From positions 62,001 to 126,000 of the forward strand of contig JBPOGA010000005.1 of assembly GCA_051252415.1 (NCBI GenBank): DNA of 64,000 nucleotides, in the 5' to 3' direction. Below are positions 8,515 through 16,611 of this stretch, one piece after another. Each line of letters starts with the position of its first letter. Positions within the stretch are counted from its first letter, which is position 1. A program made the position numbers and the translations under genes. The DNA comes from JBPOFY01 sp051252415 (GTDB lineage Bacteria > Verrucomicrobiota > Verrucomicrobiia > Opitutales > Coraliomargaritaceae). The notes beneath the pieces were generated by a model. That model did no database searches. It was given only the letters and a program-made list of their open reading frames with translations, and was not told the DNA's origin.

Positions 8515-8868
8515 ACGGATACGGCGGACGCGACGGAGCACGTCCCTCCAGAAGAAATGATTTTGCCTACAATTATTTTGCCTCAACCCAATCACTCAGC
8601 TTATGACCGCGACTACTTCGCTGTTCCGTGACGTGAGATAAATCGGAAAAGATCAAGGAACTGAATTCTGACAGAATCATTTGACGACAGAATTATTTTC
8701 CGAGAGCCGATCAGATTGGCAGGGAAGAACGATTTTTGAAAAGGGCTATAGACGCTTTCCCCTGATTCACTTCTGAGCAGTAATCGTTCTGTCGTATAAT
8801 GATTCTGTCAAAAATCAACGCCGTGGTAAGCTCCGATGCCCGCCATGATCGATAGCAACACGTCCGCC
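8515..8868 (+). repeat. long direct repeat, copy C
   Basis: Matches copies A and B from GATACGGCGGACGCGACGG onward, with about 28 bases missing after that point (the piece containing GGTTCGACAGGCTCACC). From 8545 to about 8850 it follows copy B, with offset 1991 and few differences. Confidence 0.85.
8669..8810. mobile_element. MITE-like inverted-repeat element, copy C
   Basis: 142 bp with the same 13-bp terminal inverted repeat as copies A and B (8669-8681 and 8798-8810), and one substitution in the right arm (GTCGTATAAT instead of GTCATATAAT). Confidence 0.65.
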
Positions 8869-9157
8869 GCTACCTCTAGCCGCACATCCTTTTAACTTGA
8901 AGGACTAAGTCATAAAGCCTCTCCTAATCGACCCACTAACCACTACCTCCGTTGCTTCGGCGAAGCATGGCGGTCGGGACAAGCCGTCGCTAGAGCTATG
9001 GCGTGACACAGCGACCGCCGCTACCTATATTACCTTCCACTATCCACTTTGTTCACTCACTTGCCCAGAGGGCACCCAGTTTACTCACCCTTCACTTCGC
9101 TCAGGGCAAACCTACAGTTCACCATCTCCGCGCTACTCGTGCTTCGTCCACTTTCTC

Positions 9158-9583
9158 ATGCACCACTCCGCCCTCCTTCTCGATAATTACCGCCGATGCT
9201 TTGGCGAAGATTTGATCGCTCGTGGAACGGACGAAGCGGAGCGCTTAATGAACGCACCGTTCGTGGTGCTCTCGCATGGCACGCAGGAAGATCCGGTGTT
9301 GAACTACGGGAACCTTTGCGGGCAGAAGCTGTTTGAAATGGATTGGGAAACACTGACTGCGATGCCTTCGCGGTTCACCGCGGAGCCGATGCATCGGGAT
9401 GAGCGCGCAAAGCTCTTGAATGATGTTCGGGAGCGGGGCTACTCGGATAACTATCGGGGCATTCGGATCAGCGCGTCGGGGAAACGTTTCTATATCAATT
9501 CAGCTAGGATTTGGATGTTGCTGGATGCTGATGGCAAAACTGTCGGCCAGGCGGCGACTTTCTCTGACTGGGAGATGCTTTAG
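9158..9583 (+). CDS. MEKHLA domain protein
   Basis: 141 residues, made almost entirely of one MEKHLA domain (a PAS-like fold). The recognisable run is APFVVLSHGTQEDPVLNYGN, then LFEMDWETLTAMPSRFTAEP, then GYSDNYRGIRISASGKRFYI and a final GQAATF. Family knowledge: the domain occurs in bacterial stand-alone proteins and at the C-terminus of plant HD-ZIP III factors, where a sensory or ligand-binding role is assumed. The ATG at 9158 starts directly in the conserved helix (LLLDNYRRCFGEDLI). It is isolated, with repeats before and after. The bacterial function is not known to me. Confidence 0.88.
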   Translation: MHHSALLLDNYRRCFGEDLIARGTDEAERLMNAPFVVLSHGTQEDPVLNYGNLCGQKLFEMDWETLTAMPSRFTAEPMHRDERAKLLNDVRERGYSDNYRGIRISASGKRFYINSARIWMLLDADGKTVGQAATFSDWEML

Positions 9584-9589
9584 GAATTG

Positions 9590-9626
9590 TTAATGGCTAA
9601 TGAATAATAGCTAATGGCTAAGAATG
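9590..9626. repeat. degenerate 7-nt-period array (TAATGGC type)
   Basis: Units TTAATGG, CTAATGA, ATAATAG, CTAATGG, CTAAGAA run in register directly after the MEKHLA gene. Confidence 0.6.
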
Positions 9627-9701
9627 GGGGTGCTCTTCAAACGTTGAGGTTAACCGCTGAGGACGCGGAGAGCGCAGAGGCTGGAGCATACTACGTTTAT
9701 T

Positions 9702-9840
9702 CAGAGGAATAAGGTAGCGTTCGATACGTGTCCGGCGTAGCCAACGGCAAAGACGAATCCTTATCGAACCGCCACAGCATGCCCGTGGAGCATTAAGGAT
9801 AACGCTCCCTACCAACTACGATATGTCAACCTAATCGCAG
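9702..9840. repeat. REP-like element with ATCCTTATCGAACCGCCACA core, copy 1
   Basis: Shares the core ATCCTTATCGAACCGCCACA, then GCATTAAGGATAACGCTCCC and a CTACGATA-x-GTCAAC tail with 37372-37492. Inverted pairs inside (GGTAGCGTT with AACGCTCCCTACC) suggest a folded RNA or DNA element. Confidence 0.7.
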
Positions 9841-10045
9841 GTTGCTGTAGTAGCCGCTAACCATGAATGCATGGATCATTGTCGGGGAATCAAAGTATGT
9901 TCTACGAACGGCGGACGTGTGAAACACGTCCCTCCAGAAAATAATTTCGCCACAACCAATTCGTAGGCTCTGGCACAGATGGCGGTCGGGACCAGCCGTC
10001 GCTAGAGCTATGGCGTGGCACGCGTCCGCCTCTACCTATATTACT

Positions 10046-10133
10046 TTCCACTAACCACTATCCTCTATCCTCTACCCTCTACCCTCTATCCTCTATCCAC
10101 TATCCTCTATCCTCTATCCACTATCCACTACTC
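10046..10133. repeat. 7-nt-period array (CTATCCT / CTATCCA)
   Basis: About twelve units of CTATCCT, CTACCCT and CTATCCA in register. The reverse-complement type (GTGGATA, GTGGTCA) occurs at 13649-13683, so the two arrays bracket the next two genes in inverted orientation. Confidence 0.8.
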
Positions 10134-10151
10134 ACTCGCGCGAAGCGCGGC

Positions 10152-12083
10152 TTACTTAATCATTTTGTTGAGCTTTTCTTTTTCGGCGTCGCTGAGGTCG
10201 CTGGTTCTGATGAGCTTGCTGGCACCATCGGGATCGGACTCTACCATTTCACGAATGGCCCGACTGGTGCTACTCGTGCGGGTTCTCTCGTTCTCAATAG
10301 TGGAGGCCCACACAAAAGCGGATTTGGGGTCGGAGCTTGCTACCTTATTGACTAAATTCCGCACAGCTTGATCGCGACCAGGGCTCTGCTCTAGTCCCGC
10401 AATCCAGATGGAGGCTTCTTCGGTATTGTGATCCAACCATTCTCTGGCAACGCGTTCAATCGCGTTCTTCTGTGCTCCTTCATCCTCTAAGCTAAGGCTC
10501 CATTCGGCGGCACCGTCGAGATCCGTTCGTGCCCAACTTGATGCAATCTGACTGGCATTTTTATTCAGTGCATCGATGTCTTTGGTATTTTCCAGATATG
10601 CGACTGCCTTGCGAGGATCTTCTCTTACCCATTCCTCGACGATACCATCGTATGCAATTTTCGACATCTCCTCGTCGCCTAATGACTCGGACCACACAAT
10701 GGCAGCCAACGGGTCTTCTTGGGAAAGTTTACTACTAATACTTTCAAGTAATTTTGTCTTATCGTCCCCCTCGGGCATGGCTTTCCAATATGCTTTCGCC
10801 TCGTCGGTATCATGATGCGCAAAACTGGAGAGCACCTGATCGATCGCATCGTCCTTCTCATCGCCAGCCTCAAGCGAGTTTGCCCAATCTAATGCTGCTA
10901 CCGGATCTTCACTCCCCCAGGTGCTCGCGAGACGACGCACTGAACTGGTATAGACACGGCCGTATGGCAACTCAGCCACCATGCTCGCGGCTTTGATCGG
11001 ATCTTCACGTGCGAGCTGTTGAAACACATTACTAATCGCGTCGTCTTTGGCACGGCCCACCATGTTTTCCTCAACAAATTGAAAGGCGCGCTCAGGGTCA
11101 TTCTGCGAGATGGCCCAAACCGAACTACGAATGATATTGTTTTTGAACTTACCGTCTTCGAGCTCGCCAAGAAAACTGAGCGCGCCATCCAAATCCTGAG
11201 TCACCCACATGTGCATGATTGACTGTAAAGACCGCTCCCTCTCTCCATCGGTTTCTAAATCGACCGCCATTTGAGCGGCCTTGTTTATATCAGACTGAGC
11301 GATACCACTAATCACACCTGCAAGTGCGCTGGTGCGCGTATCTCCAGACTCCATGCTGTTTACTTTGGCCAGCGCGGCGGTGGGATCTTTGGCGCCCCAC
11401 ATCGAAAAGATGGTTTGCATGTGCCAAGGTTTTGATTCGTCGCGAGAGGACAGCAACTCATACGCACCCTCAGGATCGGTGCCAGCCATTGACATACCAA
11501 TTGCGGATAAGGCCATCGCTCGCTGACCTTTATCCTTAATCTCATCGACTGCAGCCAAAGCCCCTTGTGGATCACGCGCAGCCCATGCGGAGAATAAAGA
11601 CTGTGAATACATCTGCTTCTGCATGGGGTTGGCATCGTTTTGGTAATATGCATAGGCCCCATCTGGATTCTTATCGACCCATGCGAGGAAAGTATAATAC
11701 GGCATGATGAAGTCATCGATGCTGCCCATTCCATTTTTACCAGTTTCATCAAGGGAGGCGCGCAGCTCTACTTCAGACATGGCGGCGACCAACTTCATAA
11801 TTTCAATTGTGTTGGCTAGAGAACGTGAATTCTTGAGACTCTCGATTCGAGCCATCTTCTGCTCTAAACTAAGTGCGCTAAGCTCTGCCTCATCGATTTT
11901 TTCAATGTCTACGCTAACTCCAACTGGCTGGAATGATTGATTCTCACTGCCGATGGAGGACGGTGCATTCGCCCGTTTCGATTCGACAGTTTGTGTCGCA
12001 TCAGAGGAGGTCGCATCGCCTCGGATAAACCAACCGACTGCAATACCAGCGATGAGAGCAAAAGGGAAAAGTAACTTATTCAT
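10152..12083 (-). CDS. membrane-anchored DPxxA-repeat protein
   Basis: 643 residues. Residues 1-20 form a hydrophobic anchor (FPFALIAGIAVGWFI) followed by a polar linker, so the protein is probably tethered to the inner membrane and faces the periplasm. The rest is built from about sixteen repeats of 31-38 residues, each with a W-x(n)-D-P-x2-A core (for example AWAARDPQGALA, MWGAKDPTAALA, EWVREDPRKAVA). The predicted fold is an alpha-helical solenoid, as in TPR or Sel1 proteins, likely a binding surface. I recall similar repeat proteins in Planctomycetes and Verrucomicrobia, without a known role. It lies between a 7-nt array and an inverted-repeat element. Confidence 0.75.
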   Translation of the reverse strand: MNKLLFPFALIAGIAVGWFIRGDATSSDATQTVESKRANAPSSIGSENQSFQPVGVSVDIEKIDEAELSALSLEQKMARIESLKNSRSLANTIEIMKLVAAMSEVELRASLDETGKNGMGSIDDFIMPYYTFLAWVDKNPDGAYAYYQNDANPMQKQMYSQSLFSAWAARDPQGALAAVDEIKDKGQRAMALSAIGMSMAGTDPEGAYELLSSRDESKPWHMQTIFSMWGAKDPTAALAKVNSMESGDTRTSALAGVISGIAQSDINKAAQMAVDLETDGERERSLQSIMHMWVTQDLDGALSFLGELEDGKFKNNIIRSSVWAISQNDPERAFQFVEENMVGRAKDDAISNVFQQLAREDPIKAASMVAELPYGRVYTSSVRRLASTWGSEDPVAALDWANSLEAGDEKDDAIDQVLSSFAHHDTDEAKAYWKAMPEGDDKTKLLESISSKLSQEDPLAAIVWSESLGDEEMSKIAYDGIVEEWVREDPRKAVAYLENTKDIDALNKNASQIASSWARTDLDGAAEWSLSLEDEGAQKNAIERVAREWLDHNTEEASIWIAGLEQSPGRDQAVRNLVNKVASSDPKSAFVWASTIENERTRTSSTSRAIREMVESDPDGASKLIRTSDLSDAEKEKLNKMIK

Positions 12084-12386
12084 AAGGCGAATGGATTAAG
12101 GGTAATTTCTGCGTAGAGCAACCATAGGAAAAAGGATGAACGGAAAATAAGCAACGATTTAATATTAAGCAAATAGGTATAACTTAACGTAGGCACTGTG
12201 CTAACGCGAGTATGGCAGAATGATTTAACGGCAGAATAATTACTAAATAATATATTGTAATATGTGTTCCACTCATCGAGCCGATAATCAATGCACTGGT
12301 CTTAGTCAAAACCACGTCGGAGCAGTAATTATTCTGCCGTAAAATTATTCTGCCGCTACATCATTGCTACGCCACCTTCAGATGGC
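12084..12386. other. intergenic stretch holding an inverted-repeat element
   Basis: About 300 AT-rich bases between two minus-strand genes. The only structure seen is the inverted-repeat element 12214-12354; the upstream part (12084-12210) should hold the promoter of the DPxxA-repeat gene. Confidence 0.6.
12214..12354. mobile_element. MITE-like inverted-repeat element, diverged copy D
   Basis: 141 bp. Terminal inverted repeats of 31 bp with 29 matches: left arm 12214-12244, right arm 12324-12354, each containing GGCAGAAT twice. The inner 16 bp (CGGCAGAATAATTACT) pair perfectly. The interior shares GAGCCGAT and the right-hand GAGCAGTAAT with copies A-C, so this is an older member with GGCAGAAT instead of GACAGAAT. 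No clear target duplication. Confidence 0.7.
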
Positions 12387-13637
12387 CTACGTCTGCCCGC
12401 TCACCAGTGCTTCAACAATTTTCACGGCGTTGGCGGGGCCATCCTCTTGGGATAGAAGCAGAGCGACTTCTTTTGCTCGGGTTTGGATAGCTGGGCTTTG
12501 CTCGATATTGTGGACGACTTGAGCTAGCTCCTCAGGCCAGCGCTTACGTTTGAGTTCAACGCCACAGCCGATGCGTTTCACTTCGCCTGCGGTGAACCAT
12601 TGGTCGCCGATGTGTGGGATAATTATATTGGGCACGCCTGCGTGGAGCACGCTGGCGGTTGTGCCAGCACCACCGTGGTGGATGACCATGGAGGCGTATT
12701 TGAATAGTTGGTCGTGTGAGACAGCACCGAGGCATTTCATCTCGGGACGTGGTTGCTCAACATTGAGCTCCGCCCATCCGGATTGAATAATGATCTTCTT
12801 TCCTACGGGCCAGTTACTGATGAAGCGCGACATGACTGTGCGGGCTTCATCAAAGGTGACACTGCCGAAGGTCAGAATCGGCACTTTCTCGTCGCCACAG
12901 AAGGCTTGTAGCTCGGCATCGAGCGCGGGGTCTTCGGGTGACTGCCAGCGCAGGTAGCCAGCAAATTCAAAGCGGTCGCTCCACAGATGCTCAGGCGTGA
13001 AGAGTCCGGGAGAGACGGTGACGATGACTTTATCGGCTGGCTCGATCGCAAAGCTTTCTGATTTCCCCATGCCGTGGCGGGCCATGGCCTCACCAACTAC
13101 CCGGTTAATATTCCAACACAGCACACGGTCAGTAATCTTCCATAGCATACGATTCCACTTATGGCGCAGCGAGCGGGGCGCGGGAAGCAGGCGTGGTAGT
13201 TGATCGGGCGGATAGCCTGGCGAGGGCACAACGTTGTGCGCGAAGGTCGTGACTGCACAAGGAACGCTGTGCTTACGTGCGAGCGCACAGAGATTGGCAA
13301 AGAGATAGCTACTGATAAAGACATCGGCCTGCTGGATTTCGCATTCGAGTGTGTCTAGGATCTCATCGAGATATGGCAGTGACTCGGAATAGATGATCCG
13401 CATCAAATCGAGTGGATTTTTGGCGTGCGTGAGTGCGAGCATTGCTTCGGCAAAACCGCTTTGCTCCCAATCGGGAGGCAGAAACACAAACTCCATGCCA
13501 GCGGATTCAACATCTTTGCGAAACAGGGAGACGGTGGCAAAGCGCACTTGATGCCCTGCTTCGACAAGTGCGTGACCGAGGCGAATGACTGGATAAATGT
13601 CGCCCGTGGAGCCGTGTGATGTGAGTAGGACGCGCAA
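12387..13637 (-). CDS. UGT-type glycosyltransferase (GT1 family)
   Basis: 416 residues, GT-B fold. The N-terminal acceptor domain starts MRVLLTSHGSTGDIYPVI with the family's G-S-x-GD-x2-P motif. The C-terminal donor domain has HHGGAGTTASVLHAGVPNII at 320-339 and a D345-Q346 pair that contacts the sugar-nucleotide. This matches bacterial sterol or macrolide glycosyltransferases (UGT80-like, MGT). The acceptor is unknown: lipid, carotenoid or another small hydrophobic molecule is plausible. No signal peptide, so a cytosolic or peripheral membrane enzyme. It stands alone between repeats. Confidence 0.88.
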   Translation of the reverse strand: MRVLLTSHGSTGDIYPVIRLGHALVEAGHQVRFATVSLFRKDVESAGMEFVFLPPDWEQSGFAEAMLALTHAKNPLDLMRIIYSESLPYLDEILDTLECEIQQADVFISSYLFANLCALARKHSVPCAVTTFAHNVVPSPGYPPDQLPRLLPAPRSLRHKWNRMLWKITDRVLCWNINRVVGEAMARHGMGKSESFAIEPADKVIVTVSPGLFTPEHLWSDRFEFAGYLRWQSPEDPALDAELQAFCGDEKVPILTFGSVTFDEARTVMSRFISNWPVGKKIIIQSGWAELNVEQPRPEMKCLGAVSHDQLFKYASMVIHHGGAGTTASVLHAGVPNIIIPHIGDQWFTAGEVKRIGCGVELKRKRWPEELAQVVHNIEQSPAIQTRAKEVALLLSQEDGPANAVKIVEALVSGQT

Positions 13638-13648
13638 TGTCTTGCCGA

Positions 13649-13683
13649 GTGGTTAGCAGATAGTGGTCAGTGGATAGTATAGG
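13649..13683. repeat. 7-nt-period array (GTGGATA type)
   Basis: Units GTGGTTA, GCAGATA, GTGGTCA, GTGGATA, GTATAGG in register. These are the reverse complement of the array type at 10046-10133. Confidence 0.65.
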
Positions 13684-13937
13684 TGACCGATCCAGTGCGT
13701 AATGTCCAGCGCGTGGGTAGGATTTAGCCTCAATCGGGGTTAATGTTTCATTAACGTCACACAGCGCTTTTGAATACGGGATGACTCACAAATGACAGCC
13801 ATAGACAGTCACCTAAAGAGACGGATACAACCTTGTGTTGAGACAGAATTATTTCTGCTCCGAAGCGACTTTGACTAGGTGGGATTAGGAGTATGATTAT
13901 GAGTAAGACATTCACTCAGACTCACGACTCACTGACT
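13684..13937. other. intergenic stretch ending in a self-complementary 7-nt-period tract
   Basis: No gene. An ACAGAATTATTTCTGCTC motif near 13844 resembles a solo end of the GACAGAAT element. At 13881-13909 a heptamer run (GGGATTA, GGAGTAT, GATTATG, AGTAAGA) faces its approximate reverse complement at 13910-13937 (CATTCAC, TCAGACT, CACGACT, CACTGAC). This would fold into an imperfect hairpin just after the prs stop codon and could act in termination. Confidence 0.5.
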
Positions 13938-14888
13938 TTAGAAGCCTTTGATATCAAAGAGACCTGTCACTGACGCATTATTGTGGATGCGCTTAATGCC
14001 TTCACCAAGAAGTTCGGCGACACTTAATACAGTGATCGGCACACCCTCGCGTTGCTCAACGGGAGTTGTGTTTGTGGTGATTAACTGGTCGATATCACCC
14101 TTTGCGAGACGTTCATAGCCCAGATCATTCAAGACGCCGTGACTGACGGCTGCCATGACGCTCTTGGCTCCATGGGCTTTAAGCAACTTAGCTGCGGCAC
14201 AGAGCGTGCCCGCAGTTTCGGTCATATCGTCGATCAAAAGAATATCGCGCCCTTCGGTCTCGCCCACCAATGAAGTGGCTTCAACAACCTCTGCAGAGAC
14301 ACGGCGCTTAGCGATAAAGCCAAGCGGCACATCCAACATGTTGGCGTAAGCAGAGGCCATTTTCATACCTCCAATGTCGGGGGAAAAGAGCGTCAGATTA
14401 CTGGTGTCGATATCTTTCAAGTGCTCGAAGAGCACCGGTGATGCATAGAGATGATCGACTGGAATATCAAAGAAGCCTTGGATTTGCTGAGCGTGCAAAT
14501 CAACTGTAAGCACACGATTGGCTCCGGCAGAAACGAGTAAATTGGCTACCAATTTGGATGTGATCGGCACACGAGGCTGATCTTTACGGTCCTGACGAGC
14601 ATAACCGTAAAATGGAATCACCGCAGTGATCCGATTGGCCGATGCACGGCGAGCGGCGTCGATCATGATGAATAGCTCCATCAAGTTCTGATTAGCCGGA
14701 TTGCAAGTGGACTGAATAATAAAGACATCCGCACCGCGGATATTCTCGTTAATACGAACAAAGCTTTCTCCATCGGGGAAGTTGATGACATCGGCTTGAC
14801 CGAGTTCGACACCGATATAATCACAAATTTCTTTGGCGAGTGCGGGGTTGGATTGCCCGCTAAAAATTTTCATTGAGGATGGATTCAT
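13938..14888 (-). CDS. prs: ribose-phosphate pyrophosphokinase
   Basis: 316 residues from ATG 14888; this start lies 7 bases after the lpxD stop, and upstream in-frame codons would overlap lpxD. It makes PRPP from ribose 5-phosphate and ATP for nucleotide, His and Trp synthesis. Seen: IPFYGYARQDRK (ATP loop), the divalent-cation segment VLTVDLHAQQIQGFF, and the PRPP-binding motif DILLIDDMTETAGTL. Length equals the bacterial class I enzyme (about 315). Probably co-transcribed with lpxD, an unusual partner. The next start inside (MKIFSG) would be five residues shorter and is also possible. Confidence 0.95.
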   Translation of the reverse strand: MNPSSMKIFSGQSNPALAKEICDYIGVELGQADVINFPDGESFVRINENIRGADVFIIQSTCNPANQNLMELFIMIDAARRASANRITAVIPFYGYARQDRKDQPRVPITSKLVANLLVSAGANRVLTVDLHAQQIQGFFDIPVDHLYASPVLFEHLKDIDTSNLTLFSPDIGGMKMASAYANMLDVPLGFIAKRRVSAEVVEATSLVGETEGRDILLIDDMTETAGTLCAAAKLLKAHGAKSVMAAVSHGVLNDLGYERLAKGDIDQLITTNTTPVEQREGVPITVLSVAELLGEGIKRIHNNASVTGLFDIKGF

Positions 14889-14895
14889 TATAATG

Positions 14896-15954
14896 TCATT
14901 CGCTGGTGTCTGTTGAGCTGAGAGCTTCGACAGTTTTTTCGACTTGATCAAACCTTTTGAAAAGTTCGGGCAATTTACGTTGTAAAATAGAGATACGGTT
15001 GAACTGCATCATCGGAAGTGCGGGGAAGCCGCGCATTTTGGCTTTGGGCTCAATGGAGGCGGTAATGGCTGTGCCACCGGCAATCATCGCGCCCGAGCCA
15101 ATCTTGAGGTGGCCAGCGATACCTGCCTGCCCTGCGACGATAACGCCATCGCCAAGCTCTGTGCTGCCACTGATGCCGACTTGAGCCACAATGAGGCAGT
15201 GCTTCCCAATGCGGACGTTGTGTGCGATCTGCACTTGATTGTCGATCTTGGTGCCTGTGCCGATAATAGTGGCGCCGAAGCGTGCACGGTCGAGTGTGGC
15301 ATTGGCGCCCACATCAACATCGTCTTCTAAAACGACTTTACCGATTTGCGGCACGCGTTGGTGCGCACCTTCGTAAAATTCATAGCCGTAACCATCGGAA
15401 CCAATGACTGCGCCCGCAGCAATGCGGCATCGACGACCAATCTCGCAGTAGTCTGCGATCACCACGCGTGGGAAAATATGCGCTTCATCTGCAATCTTGG
15501 CATTGCGGCCCACCGAAACATGACTCTCTAGCACGGCTGCACCAACGACTGCACCCTTCCCGATCACGCAAAGCGGGCCGATACTCGCCTCTGGTGAAAC
15601 AATTGCCTCTGAGTCCACGACAGCGGATGGATGGATCCCCGGCGCTGGCTTTGGTAACAGCGTGCCTTCAATATCCCGACAGATTAATGCGAGTGCGAAG
15701 GATGGGTTGTCCAACTTGATGTGTAGCTGGCCTTCCTTGGGTGCTTGGTCATAATCTTTTGGTAGAAGTAGCACGGAGGCCTTTGAAGCTTCAACTTCGG
15801 CACGGTATTTCGGATTGCCGAGGAATGAGAGATCGCCCGACTCGGCCTCCGTTAAGGAGCTAATTCCGACAACATCCGCAGCAAATGCGCCCACACATTC
15901 TGCGTCGTTGCCGACGATTTGGAGGATACGATCTGTGGTATATGCAAAAGCCAT
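14896..15954 (-). CDS. lpxD: UDP-3-O-(3-hydroxyacyl)glucosamine N-acyltransferase
   Basis: 352 residues. Third step of lipid A synthesis: transfers an R-3-hydroxyacyl chain from ACP to UDP-3-O-acylglucosamine. Residues 1-100 form the uridine-binding domain (DLSFLGNPKY). About 105-300 is a left-handed beta-helix of hexapeptide repeats, with the catalytic His at 245 in QIAHNVRIG and the GSDGYGYEF loop at 185-193. The C-terminal helix (RISILQRKLPELFKR) is the usual ACP-binding arm. It lies behind skp and bamA, the common bamA-skp-lpxD order, but a terminator separates it from skp. It confirms an LPS-bearing outer membrane. Confidence 0.95.
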   Translation of the reverse strand: MAFAYTTDRILQIVGNDAECVGAFAADVVGISSLTEAESGDLSFLGNPKYRAEVEASKASVLLLPKDYDQAPKEGQLHIKLDNPSFALALICRDIEGTLLPKPAPGIHPSAVVDSEAIVSPEASIGPLCVIGKGAVVGAAVLESHVSVGRNAKIADEAHIFPRVVIADYCEIGRRCRIAAGAVIGSDGYGYEFYEGAHQRVPQIGKVVLEDDVDVGANATLDRARFGATIIGTGTKIDNQVQIAHNVRIGKHCLIVAQVGISGSTELGDGVIVAGQAGIAGHLKIGSGAMIAGGTAITASIEPKAKMRGFPALPMMQFNRISILQRKLPELFKRFDQVEKTVEALSSTDTSE

Positions 15955-15967
15955 GATGGGTATAGAG

Positions 15968-16002
<35 letters not shown>

Positions 16003-16023
16003 GAAAATTAAGAAAAAGTCGAA

Positions 16024-16566
16024 TTACTCAGCAGCGTTGAGCACTGCGATCACAGCGTCTGTGATTTCAAGTGAATCGTTTGCGAACATGACTGCGTTCT
16101 TAGCGAGGACCAAATCGATGCCCTTATCGCTAGCAACCGCCTTCACGGCTTCCATTGCTTGCTCTTGTAGTGGAGCGAGCTCATCTTGTTGCCCCTTTTT
16201 AGCAAGTGCTTGTGCTTGCTGTTGGAACTGCTGTGCCTTCTGTTGCGCAGCTTGAAGTTCGCCTTGTAAACCAGCTACTGTAGCTTTCGCTTCAGCTTTA
16301 GCGTCTTCGCTAGCTGCTGGATTGGCTGCCATTGCTTCAGCCTCACGGCCCTTACCAACGATTTCTTGAATCTTAGCCTGCAAGATCTTCAATTCTTCTT
16401 CGGCTGGAGCCACTGAGCCCTTCACTTTCTCAACTGCTGTTTGGAAAGCAGTGAAATCGTTAAGCACGCGTTGAACATCAACAGTAGCGACCACTGGTGT
16501 TTTTTGAGCAAAGAGACCTGCTGCAATAAAGATGGATGCGAGGAATAGTGTAGTTATTTTTTTCAT
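16024..16566 (-). CDS. skp: OmpH/Skp-family periplasmic chaperone
   Basis: 180 residues. The signal peptide is residues 1-20 (KITTLFLASIFIAAGLFAQ), followed by the family start VVATVDVQRVLNDF. The middle is a long Ala/Gln/Lys/Glu-rich coiled coil (about 50-135, with AAQQKAQQFQQQAQALAKK), the tentacle arms of Skp. The C-terminus closes with GIDLVLAKNAVMFAN, the usual beta strand pair. Role: holds unfolded outer-membrane proteins in the periplasm for the BAM machine. It directly follows bamA, 45 bases away, on the same strand, as in most Gram-negatives, and a strong terminator follows. Confidence 0.9.
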   Translation of the reverse strand: MKKITTLFLASIFIAAGLFAQKTPVVATVDVQRVLNDFTAFQTAVEKVKGSVAPAEEELKILQAKIQEIVGKGREAEAMAANPAASEDAKAEAKATVAGLQGELQAAQQKAQQFQQQAQALAKKGQQDELAPLQEQAMEAVKAVASDKGIDLVLAKNAVMFANDSLEITDAVIAVLNAAE

Positions 16567-16611
16567 GATATTTCTAGTTAGATTATTTTGATTGAGGTAA
16601 TTGAAGCAGCA

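Larger units (their letters stand above)
8257..9157. other. intergenic repeat-rich stretch
   Basis: 900 bases without a convincing gene. It holds copy C of the long repeat (8515-8868), AATTTTGCACC / ATCATTTTGCC motifs near 8400-8430, and near 8960-9020 the recurring CCGTCGCTAGAGCTATGGCG segment. Confidence 0.6.
9584..10151. other. intergenic stretch with 7-nt-period arrays and a REP-like repeat
   Basis: No gene. From left to right: a degenerate heptamer array (9590-9626), a GAGGACGCGGAGAGCGCAGAG tract whose core sits near 9657-9680, a REP-like element (9702-9840), the CTGGCACAGATGGCGGTCGG repeat near 9969, and a heptamer array (10046-10133). Confidence 0.6.
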
